From positions 26,660,856 through 26,724,855 of the forward strand of contig NC_058194.1 in the NCBI RefSeq assembly GCF_907165205.1: DNA of 64,000 bases, read 5' to 3'. The first letter of the stretch is position 1, and every line of letters begins with the position of its first letter. Both the position numbers and the translations under genes were made by a program. Under the pieces are notes generated by a model. That model saw only the letters and a list, made by a program, of their open reading frames with translations, was not told the origin of the DNA and did not search any database. This DNA comes from Coccinella septempunctata. Its lineage: Eukaryota > Arthropoda > Insecta > Coleoptera > Coccinellidae. Of the stretch, positions 48,701 through 60,700 are shown piece by piece.

Positions 48701-51700
48701 TCAGTTCAGTCTTGCACTGTCGAAGGATGGGAAATTGTACAGCTGGGGTAAAGGGGAAGGTTGGAGAGTCGGTCATAACAAAGAAGAACCTGTCAGGTAT
48801 ATACACTACGCAAAAAAATTAACGCACATTATGGAAATCTCAAATTTATTCTACAACTGAAGGTGTTCACAATGATAATTATTTTCATCAGAATTATGCA
48901 TGCATATGTTATCCACTTTCAACGGTTTTCTTCAATACAGATGTTTTTTCCCAGCAGGAACAAAAAAAGATGATATCAGATTTTGAATGTATTGGCTCCA
49001 TTCTAAAATCGGTTGTTCTCGATCAATTCTAGTGATCAATAGTTTTTCTTTCGTTCGATTTTCTACACTCGATCGCTATGCAACGCGAAACACGCAATTT
49101 GACCCAAGAGGAATGTGCCCAAGCGGTAGTTTTGCGAGAAGAAGGGTGGACATACACAAGAATTGCAGAAAGGTTTGGAGTTTCCCATACAAGTGTGTCC
49201 AGAATGTTGCAGCTATTCAGGGAGACAGGTATGAATGTCCGAAGACCAGGACAGGGTAGACCATGGGTAACAACTGCCATTCAAGAACGTTACTTTAGAG
49301 TTTCTTCGTTGAGACAACGGTTTGCAACCGCTCGCCTCCTTCAAATTCAGCTTGAGCAAACTCATGAGGTGCAAATTAGCACTCAGACAATGAGAAATCG
49401 CCTCAGAGAATATGATTTAAGGCCTCGTGTCGCGGCAAGAGGCCCAGCTCTTACCCCAGCCCATCGAAGGGCGCGTTTGGATTTTGCGAGAGAGCATATC
49501 CATTGGGAAGAGGCCGATTGGAAAAGAGTTCTCTTCACAGATGAATCTAGATTCTGCCTCTACCATTGTGATCGACGTTCCCTTGTATACAGACGTCCAC
49601 ATGAAAGATATGCTCAGTGCAATTTCCTGAATACTACTGGTTTCGGCGGAGGATCGATTATGGTATGGGATGGAATATCTTTGACTGCTCGCACAGACCT
49701 AGTGGTCGTTGATAATGGAGCTATGAATGCTGATAAGTATATAAGGAACATTCTTGAAGAGCATGTGGTGCCATTTGCCCCATACATTGGTGAAAATTTC
49801 ATTTTTATGGACGATAATGCCAGACCCCATCGTGCGCGCATCGTTCAGGAGTACCTTGAAGAGGTTGAAGTCTCTCGAATGGAATGGCCAGCAAGAAGTC
49901 CAGATCTCAATCCTATTGAGCAGGTTTGGGACAACCTCAATAGTGGGCTGAGAAGTTCAGAAAATCATCCAGCTACTCTTAATGACTTAGGAATCCAACT
50001 CGGAGAAATCTGGGAAGGATTAGATCAGAACATTTTAAGATCACTCATTTTGAGTATGAACCGTCGTTGCCGAGCTGTAATTAACGCAAGGGGTGGAAAT
50101 ACCAAGTATTAAATCACTTATCAGCATTTCAGTATTTTGAAAATTGTTCATTTCTCTTCTTTCACATAAGACTCGCTGAAATCCTGAATTTTTCTTCCAT
50201 CTTTGTTTCGTTCAAAACCTTTCCGAGAGAACATAAAAAATAAGTTATAAAGTCAATGTAGAGTGAACTTTCATTAAAATTGAGATTTTCAGAATGTGCG
50301 TTAATTTTTTTGCGCAGTGTATATTATATATTATGTATAGTTTTTCGCCGTTTGATGTTGAAATTCCATTGAAGGTTTCCCGAATTGGTCGAGGCTCTAC
50401 AAGACAAAGTCGTTGTCTCTGTCAGCTTGGGTTTGGGTCATGTGATGGCCCTCACGGATACTGGTGAAATTTATTCTTGGGGTAAAAATGATAACAAACA
50501 GATCAACGATAGTCCCGACGCTTACATTCAGAGACCCACCCTGATAGAATCTCTCAGAGGCGAAAGACTGACCGGCATATGTTGCGGACCGAATCAAAGT
50601 TTCGCTTGGGCAGATACGAACCATAGCAGTATAAAGTTATCAGTTCCTTTCGTGATCGATCTCAACGAATGTACATTTAAGTGAGTTGAAAGGTATTTCG
50701 AAGTGGGAATATCGAAAAAAAACGCATTTTCATTTGTAGGTTAATAGATCAGTTGTTGGAATATGTGGTTATGAGTTGTCATTCACTACAAGTGAAGGAG
50801 TGTATCGCTGTTTCAGTATTAAACTTACTTCATCTTCAGGTAGGTCACCCTCATTTTCTCCTGGTTTCAAAATGAAGTATTACAGCTCCTCTGGCAACAT
50901 CTATTATTTTTTCAGTTATATAGTATTATTAGCAACAATGTATGTACGAGGAGCGTGAACCTAGAAGCGGGCAGTAAGCTCCTATCTAACATAAAATCGC
51001 AAGTGGTCTATCTGGCCAGTGGTGCCAACATACCTCCAACCATTCAAAAAGCTGCGCAAGATGCGCTTCAAGCAGGTTGGAGCATATTGCTGCCCACGCC
51101 AAACGGTAGAGCAAGGACTTTGAGTTCGCTTCTGTTGCACACAGGTGAATATGAAGCATACAAAAACAACCCCAAATTGCAAAATGTTTTTTTTTTTTTT
51201 CGAAGATGTTGAACCGAAGATGTGCAAGTCAGGCCATCGCTTCATGACTAATTTGCTGGTTTGGAGTCTAATGGCGGATGGCGGGCTGGAGACGGCCCTG
51301 CAGGAAGCTCTGAATACGGAACTGTCGGATCTTCCAGAAGTGGATGAGAACTTAGATCAGCCATCGACACATGTTTCGATACCTCTGCTTTACCTGGTTC
51401 GTCAACTGATAAGGTGAAGAATAAAATCATCAAAGCATACCTTTTCTTTTTAAATCTTCATACATATTTCATGTAAAATGTTCATTTTTATTCTAGAAAC
51501 ATAAGCACATTGACCCAGAGTTCATTAAAGGAGTTTGCCAGCTCCAATAAGTTCTCCAAAACTTCTTCACATTCTCCTAGCCTCAACTTGCTGCTGAGAT
51601 TTCAGAGGCTGTTGATAGGGAATATTCATTCTCAGAACCAAGCATGTCAGGAAGCATCACAAAACCTACTGATGACCTATTTGGAGTGTTTCACTTCGCA

Positions 51701-54700
51701 CATCACGACTACTTTGAATCAGGCCTATGATATTAGTATCTTGAGCAGCAAAAACTTCATGTGTGTGTTGCAGATCCTCAAAAGCGATATCGTGGGTGAG
51801 TTTTCAAGAATTTTTATGGATATTCGGTTTTTTAGCGCTGGTATTTGTGGTATTACTCATCACGTTCGCCTACAACTGAGCCATAGGCAACTTTTCGCAA
51901 GTGGCACGGATTTAGAAAAGTATTATAGAAATCAGAATTTCAGAAACTGTCCCAGATGCAGGCGGAATTTGAATACGCCTAATAGTTACTGAAAAAAAAT
52001 TAGTATTTCAGCTAAGTTCGAATCTTCTATGATGGCACTCAAGTATCTACAAAAAAGGTTGATCTTGATGAAGTTTCGTTTTTTTTTCAATTTTATTAGT
52101 AAATTACACTTACTTTCACTAGACACCAGATATAATTATAGTTGAAATTGAGGAAAGATAAGGTTTCAGTCATATTTACGGTGATACAATAATTACTCCT
52201 CAAAGTCCCATGATTCATCAATTTTAATAATGAACAGTGTATCTCATCAGAAGACAGTTTCGAGAATTGTCCTCGGCACAAAAGTAATTATCTTAAAAAT
52301 CAAACCTACGAATTTGAAAGGCAGAGATAACCCGAATTTAATCAGTCGGAAAGGTGAAGCGATAATGTTTTTGGGAACGTGCAGGATCCCTCCCACAATC
52401 TTCCCTGGCACCGATACTACGAATCGTCCAGCCTTGAATGGGGCTTTGATTACTGGCTGCAAGGCACGAGAGGGTAGGCGTATAAGGTTAAGCATCATCG
52501 TCATCCAGAGCCGGTTTCCTAGAAGCGATATTGGTAGTAATACCAAACCCATCCTGTTTGCGGCTTCCATCGTATACCTGCAAGAAGGAATTGCTTGTGT
52601 TCTATTCGATTTTTAACATTCACAAATTAACATATCATTCTTTTCCGTTTATTCATTTCAATTTTTATATACTTCCATTTTTATTTCCTTTATTTTTATC
52701 TGCTTAATGCCATTGGAATAAGAATACTGATGATATGTAGCCTTCAAGAACTAAGACCTAAAAAGAACCAATCCAATTGGCAAATAGGGTTCACGTGAAC
52801 ATTTTTGTTTTCGTTACGTACTGGTGGAGGTTTTTTTATCGAAAACTTATAAATCGATGTGATTTGTTACGAAAATCGAGAACCATCTGATAACGGGCTC
52901 ATGGTATAGGTAAAAAATTGAAAAAGAAAGCGAAAAAATTGTATTTCAGAAAAAATTCAGGGAATAAGCTCGATTATATTATGAGTAATCAAAAATGCTA
53001 CAGAGTGAGATAATAGTAACAACATTCTTATCTGCGGTATATACTTTTTTGTAAAGAATTGCTCGAACAGCTCAATTTTTATCATAAATTACGCAGCTTT
53101 TCGTGTATAATAAGAGAGGAGTTTGTCATGCTCTTTTATTATGTAAAGAGGTAAATTACATACACTTTAGAAAGTCTTTTTTTCGTATCAATTACATGCT
53201 CATTTACTTTTGTAATTTTGTTTTTTATTTCAAATAATTCATCAAGTAGTATCACACGAAAAAGCCGTGTATGTCATTAACAGACAAAAAAACAAAAACT
53301 AGCTTTCATTACGTTTAAGCATTTAATCCCTAAAAAAAAAGTGTCAATAAAAACCCCAATGGCCAAATCATCCTCATCCTCAGGGTATATAGATTTCAGG
53401 AACCAAAAGTTACCATTTAAAAAACTCAGCAAACTCCTCAATTATAATGAATAAATAAATAAATCTTTCTACAAAATAGTAAATACCGAAGTTATTAATT
53501 TTGTGCGTCACTTTTTACTCACTCTGTATTTCACAACTCGCTACTAGGTGTATGATTCGAAACAAGCTGAAGTCAAAAATTTTTATATAATTTGAAGTGA
53601 AGAAAATGAATAATTTGTCTAATTTGGAGAAAACATTTCGGAAATTATGAATCCATATGTTAAATTTGCAAAAAAAAATTCTAAGGACCGCTATCCGCTT
53701 ATACTGTTATAATCAGGATGGATGAACGATGAACAAGAGAGTAAAACAGTACCTGGAATAAAAGTTTCCAAAGATTAAGGTGGCCTAAAATGATCGAATT
53801 CTTATTATTCGCTCTAGAACAAAATTTACCTTTGGAAATATTAATTTATCAATGCACTCTTTCAGTAAGTTTCACCACAGAACGGGCCTCACTAATGCGA
53901 AGATAAAGAATAATGTACTTTAGGTCTTATCATTCCGTTAGTTATTAGACCAATTATGTAATTTTTAATAATTATAGCTGGTTTTGTGGTAGTCCGCCGA
54001 AAAAACCTAGAATGTTTTACAAAATGTTAACGATAACTTTCCGAAAAATGCATCTTCTAATTATTTTTCCATTCCCGGATAAAGAAATCATTCGAATTGT
54101 TTTTGGATTCAGGTGAAATCCGTCAAGAAACTTGATTTTTTATCTAACCAATTTACTAGGACTATATTATTCCAACGTAAGAAATTTTTCTTCAATACTA
54201 CACACGATGAGGAAATGGTTACCTATAAAACATTCAAGTAATCACATAGCCATGAAGATCTAATATTCACTACGAAAGATATTGCAATTTGAAGATACAA
54301 CTATTAGAACTACATAATAATTTCCTTTTACCGAATAGTCCTCAGTATTAGATAGGTCGTCAAGGATATCTCAGTTTTTAAATAAGACATTGTTAATATG
54401 CTGCCAAATCACAAGGTGTTTTATATGTACTAATTTAATCGATCAAGATTTTCACGAAAAACAATAAGCATAACTGGGTTTAAGTACGGGAGCAGAAAGA
54501 TGTGATTGTCCGAAAAATATCATGTGTTGGAGTAACGCTACCTTGCTCATTTACACGCACACGTCTAGGCATACTTCTATCGGTTCTTAATGGCTCAAAG
54601 TGAGTTTCATCACACATAAGCAAGTCATAGCATGTATATACTGAGATTTTCCATGCCCTACTTGTTTTTATAAGTTTTAGCAGATGGGCCTTCAATAGGA

Positions 54701-57700
54701 ACAAGTTATTTGTCTGCAATTGAAGGTACAAACCTTCATACTCTGATGAGAGTTGCATAAACCCCCCTGATGGTGTATTTATACAACCCTCCTTAAGAAC
54801 AAGGATCAACGGAGTGTTCCCCTATTGGTAGATGGTAACCACGTGACAGTTTTAACACTCGAAGTGAAAGAAAATCTTCGATTTATATTTCCATCTTTGA
54901 GTTACGGTATTCCCGTACTTTCTTTTCAATTGAATTGGTTATGGCCAATTTTCAATTGATATCCCATTAAAAATTTACGTTTTCGTCGGTCATATATTTG
55001 TATAAGTTAATTCGCGAATTATTGATCTCTCAAATGGAAAATGGAACCTCATCCAGTTTTTCTAGTAGGCCCGTGATTATGATTTTATCGGAAATTTATT
55101 CAGCTCCAATCGACCAAGTTAAAATTCGTTTCACATTTCCGAAATGAGGAATGTCTTGTCCGCTTCACCTAAACAAGGATTTCGTTGTAGGTTTCCTACT
55201 GCCAGAACTCATAGTGAGCCTGATACTTCTCGAGCAAGATGTAGAGATGTTTTTATGTTCCCTAAACTGGCTCAAAATATTCGACGAGCTATTAAAGTCG
55301 TTAGACAAATTATGTAGACTCATACAAGACGTTGAAGCTTTCGATAACGATGACATCTCTTGGCCTGGCGTAACTCAGAACAGGCCCATCTTGCCTCAGA
55401 AAACGTTAGACGATCTCCCTCTGATCCGAAAAGCTGACCTTGAGAACCACAACAGGGATGGGGGGTTATGGGTGGTATTGAATAATAAAGTATATGATAT
55501 CCAAGATTTCAGGTAAGATGTATGGGGGAAGAAAGTGATCAGTTCTTGAGAAACATAATTTTACAGATGCGAAAATACGGCATTCTCCGAACAGTTGCAG
55601 AAAAACGCTGGCAAAGATGTTACACACATATTGAACTCCTCGCCCCAAAAGCACTGTTTAATACAGCTTATGGAAAGTTATGTCGTTGGTAATTATTGCC
55701 AGCCCGAATCTGAAATTTCCTATAACGATCTGGACTCTTTACAAATGTGCTCTACGCTATTGGACACAGAAAGATATCTGGGGTATCTGTTAGGTTTACA
55801 TGCGCACAACTTGCGACAAAGTATACCTCTACAACAGGATGAAATTTTATCGAAAGAATGGTTGCATGCTGATTTTTTAACAGGAGGATTACAGGTACAT
55901 ACAAATTATAACAATAATGTACTAAATATCGCTCAACAGAAACACAATTACTTATAATTATCACCATCACAAACCAACAAAACTTCCTTCAGGTTGACCA
56001 GCCTCCAAGCCCCTTTGAAGAGGAGAAAGGTGATTCGAGAAGTACCAATTCAACTGCAGACAATACACCGACAGAGCCTAAAGTCAATATGAGCCAAAAG
56101 TTCTTGAAACATTTCCAGACACCATTTGACAGAATCAACTCTTTTATAAACGCCCTAGCAGAGAGCAGATTATCTGTGAGCACTCATACTAGCCACTTAT
56201 TTTATTGCTTTTACTAATCTCCCTCTGGAAATTGGTAATATCACTTCAAAATAATAGTAACTGTTAAATCCTGTGTAATTATGATGTTCAACTCTTGGTG
56301 AAATTTCATCGCATAGCCTACTAGAATGAAATTCGTGTAGGCTATGAATTTCAATGTTAGGATATCCCAGAATTGCTATAATTTCTCTTACTTAACTGAT
56401 CCCATTCAATTGCTTGTACTTTTCTTCTGCAGTCAATGTTTTGAAACATTTTCAGATTGTGTGTAATTTTTCTGGACCATCTGTCTAATCGAAATCAGTT
56501 CTACCAACATTCCTGATAAAACAACAGGAGTTAGTAATTTCTTGTCTCAAACAAAGATGGTTGGCTTTACCATAATTTTTTGCATGACCAATTATCAAAT
56601 ATGCTTCGTTTATTCATTAAATGTTCTCCATTAGGATCCATACGTGATAGCTTTCTTAGCTATTGTAGAACAGCATTCCAAGCAGAATAATTTCTTGACA
56701 AGAATGGATTTTTCATTTGAGCATCCAATAGAAGAAATAGCTAGGGTATTATATGCTGTTTTGATAAAACATTTGGGATTGGGATATATACTGCTACCAA
56801 TCTTAGATGCATGTAAGTGTATTAGAAATTCAATCCATTTCTGAAGCATGTAGAATATAGAAAAAAGAAGTGTTATTTACATATGCTTTTAAAGTTTTCC
56901 ATATATGTTTATTTCCTTGTTACAAAGGCCCCAAAATTTTTTTAGACTCATCTCAACCGAATGACTTCACTAGAATGCCTAAAGCTCTTGGGGAAATGAT
57001 AAAAGCGGTTCATAATCTGAAATGGACTTTGATTAAAGCTAGACAAGAACATAACAAGAGCTACAAAGAAATTTGTATTCCGTTATTAGAGAAATGTAGA
57101 TATTTATTCTACGAAGTTAAACCCGCAATAAGTGTTGAAACTGAAGCTTTCAAAAAAGTTAACATACTGTACAAAGAACCTCGAGTCAGGACATTAGTCA
57201 GGAAAGTGATCAAAGATTTGAAATGCGGCAGTCATACGTCTGAAATTCAGAAACCGGAAGATATTGTAAACGCGACGATACAATCGCAAAGCTTGGACAG
57301 GCACAAATCCAGCGAAGATATCACCAAATCGTCGATGAAGAGAACCTCTTCGGATGGTAAGGTGAACGAATCAAAGAGCGAAACAGACGACGTTAACAAC
57401 GAAATAAAGAAAGCTTCGGCTGAGAGTCGAGCTCTGGTGGACTCCTTGAATTCCAACTCCTCGAACAGTAAATGCGATCAAAACATCACGAAAAATTCGG
57501 AACATAAGACCGAGATCGAAGAGAAGTGGAACGTCGAGAATATGGAACCTAAGTTGGAGCAAGGAGACACGTTGAAAGAAAAGAAATCGGAGAACGAGAT
57601 CGCTCTTCAGAGTATCGTGAATAAATTGACTGAAAAACAGATGAAGAAGATTTCGAATGAGAACATCGGACTGATTAGTAATATAATAGATTTTGTTCAG

Positions 57701-60700
57701 ACCAACTGCGATGTTGAGAGTTTACGTAAAGCTATGTATTGTCAGGTAGGTTGAAAGAATACACATATCGTACGTTATTGAATGAAATTATGGTGAACTT
57801 TTCCAGTAGTAGATTTTTCCGCTTTCTTTTCAAGAGATTCCTTTGTAGGTACGACGGTATAAAATTCGTAAAGAAGGATTGGACCTCATGAAGCACCTAC
57901 TGAACAAAACAGACCTCCTAACTTCTGTAAAATACGGCATATTGAATGGATATCTAAATTTAGATAGAAAAACTAACAACATGTGCCACTGCTTGGATGA
58001 TACCCAGCTTGTGACACCTTATCTGAAAACCGAACTCTTGCTATCTCAACTAGCCATCACTGAATGGTGCATCGCGAATCTTAGGCTCTACGTGTTAAGG
58101 GATACCATAACGAAAACGACTAAAATGAAAGGGCTCAGCGCTAAAGTGACGCTGAACCTCGGAACCTATTCCCTTCTGCGCGATATACCCAGAGCAAGAA
58201 TGCTGTTAGCCATTATAGGGATGTTGGCTTCCACTAGGTACATTTCACTCGAATTAAGTCCTTTAGTTAACAGCGGAGTTATCAGTTCTGTGTTGTCGCT
58301 CCTGAAACAAACTGGATGCGACCAGAGCATTGTGAGGAAGGTGTCGGAGTTTTACGTGCTCTATGCTGACATGATAGAAAGCAACAAACCCAAGAATAGT
58401 GTTTTGAGCGGTCCGGAACTTGCCGGTTTGATGAAATTAGGTACCAAGGTCATAAGAGGCGCTGATTGGAAGTGGGGAGATCAGGTGAGTCGTTAATTAA
58501 AATAAGATTGATTGCGAAAATGTGAAATAATTTTAGTAGGATTTATTGAGGAATTTCCAACATTTAGGCTCATTCTAATAACGTTTCTTCTAACTGGGAA
58601 CTGTAGTGTGACACCAAACATTTTTTTGAAAAATTTGAATAACTCAAAAACCATTTTTTTGATATCCACCAAAATTAATAGGCTTCTCAACTCCGTGTAT
58701 CTTCATGATCCTGTAGAAATTGAGCTAGATAGCTGCCAAATTTCGGCTTGTAGCGTGTTCACAATAGATTACGCACATACACTAACACTCACAGATTCAC
58801 TGAGGATGGCTGACGAATGCTAGCCGAAACGTTGGGCAGAATAAGTCAAAATGATGAAAATATCCCAATAAATTCTACTACTGTGATATGTAGTTTCGAA
58901 TATGATAATATTAATCCATCTTTAGGATGGAAATCCTCCTGGAGAAGGTAGGGTAGTGGGAGAGCTCGGAGATGATGGATGGGTGAGAGTAGAATGGGCA
59001 AATGGAACGACAAACAGTTACCGTATGGGAATCGAAGGAAAATACGATCTGACTTTGGCATGTCCACCATCCCCAGTAACCTCTGAATCTGAAATAGAGG
59101 AACCAAGTGAAAAAGGTACGATGTATGATGTTAGAACAGGGTTAATTCTCGAAATCAAATATGAACATATGGAAATTTTCAGAAACTGAATATTTGATAT
59201 GATAACTGTTATAATAATAGTTACTTCTTTCAAGGTTCACAACTGGTTAAAGACAATCAACTCATTAAACTCATCAGAACATCAAGCATGAATTTTCTCC
59301 GTAACATCGCAATAAGTGCTGGATTATCAAGCGCAACACTGCATCCAAGTACGATGCATGGGTTAAGCAGTCTCTTCTGTTCCACCTTGAACTCTTACAG
59401 TCAAGAGTGGTGCAGTTTAACTTTAATCAAAAGTATAGCGCAGACGCCACAGCTATGCAGGGCCTTTAGCACAAAGCCTTGGATCAACATGCTACTAGAC
59501 CTTTTTTCAGCTGGGTCTAAAGGTGGAAACGAGCATAATTTGCCTAATCAGGTAAGTTCGTTCAAACCAAATAGTTAAATGTTGACAAAAACTCCTCTTG
59601 GAGCTTACATTTCGAAGATGTGCTTAGTAATGGTTGGTTTACGCAGAGTTTCCTAAAGGAACCTAAGAAAGCAACAACTTCATTCAAAGATGGCTTTTAC
59701 GTGATCGCTATCTGCCAGTTAGATTGGTTCTTTTCTCAGTTCTTGGTTCTAAAGAATTCTGTGTAAACCCAAAACCCACCCTAAGGTCAGAGAGCACTGT
59801 TTGAGCGCCAGAGGATGGTCAGCAATACTTGGGGACTTGGAGCTGAACTGGATCTATTGTGTGACCAATCGTTAGCAGCTATGCAGCTCTCATTTTCCTA
59901 GGGCAAATAGCCCATGACAGAGAACACATTGTTAATGTAGCACTCATTGAAGTTTATTGAGACTTCACAGCTGGGGGTTGCACAATAGATCTTCAAGTCA
60001 AGGTGTTTGCGAAGTTTGCGCCTCTCCTATAATCTAATCTGAATCAGTGCGAGACTCTCAATGAAAACAAAATGGAAATACCACATAAAATTTCTGATTT
60101 CAGATTTTGGCTATAAGACTTCTTCAAACAATACTTGTGCAATGGGATATGGACAATCCAGAAATCACACCGTTGTTGGAGAGACTTCTAAACATACTCG
60201 GCAAAATTATACTGACCTGTGTATACGATACGGGGAACAAACCAAACTCTTCAACGAAATCTCTGGTTCTTCTTACCCAGTCACATAGCAGCACTCTCGC
60301 TCAGGAAATAATCAACTTGCTAAGGCTTCTGCACACTTTCAACGGATGGAACCAAGTTCTGAATTCTATGCTGATGCAGAAACTGAATCTTGCCGCATAT
60401 TTCTTGAGTGGCAACTGCTTCCAGCCTGTGATTAACGACGGAATATCCAGCGATCAGCAACATTACTCCGTCATTGCCTGTTTGAACATCATTGGAGCGT
60501 GGGACTTGAGACCAAGGATAGGCGCTGTTGTAGAAGTTGATAACGTACAGGGCACTGTATTTAAGGTTTCACCTAAAGGTAAACTATGCTTACAGATTCA
60601 CAATAGTGGAGATATTAAAAAGGTACCAGTGAATAATCTCAAGGTGATGGCTACGTTGGAATTCAATTTCGATAAAATGCCGATCAATGAAAACTTCGTG

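Larger units (their letters stand above)
51796..55190 (+). other. HERC2 intron 15, with antisense reading frames
   Basis: A 3.4 kb intron. The reading frame joins exactly between 51795 (GTG G) and 55191 (GT TTC CTA), giving DIVGFLLPELIVSL. It contains the antisense frame at 52247-52570 and another at 54480-54809, both listed. The rest is AT-rich with nothing recognisable. Confidence 0.6.

Noticed and set aside
49417..49841. Antisense frames across the transposase and HERC2 propeller exons
   Set aside because: They are mirror frames of strongly coding DNA on the plus strand.
52012..52052. Possible HERC2 exon after 51795 (AKFESSMMALKYLQKR)
   Set aside because: The donor is poor. Joining 51795 directly to 55191 gives DIVGFLLPELIVSL, which matches the family and keeps the frame.
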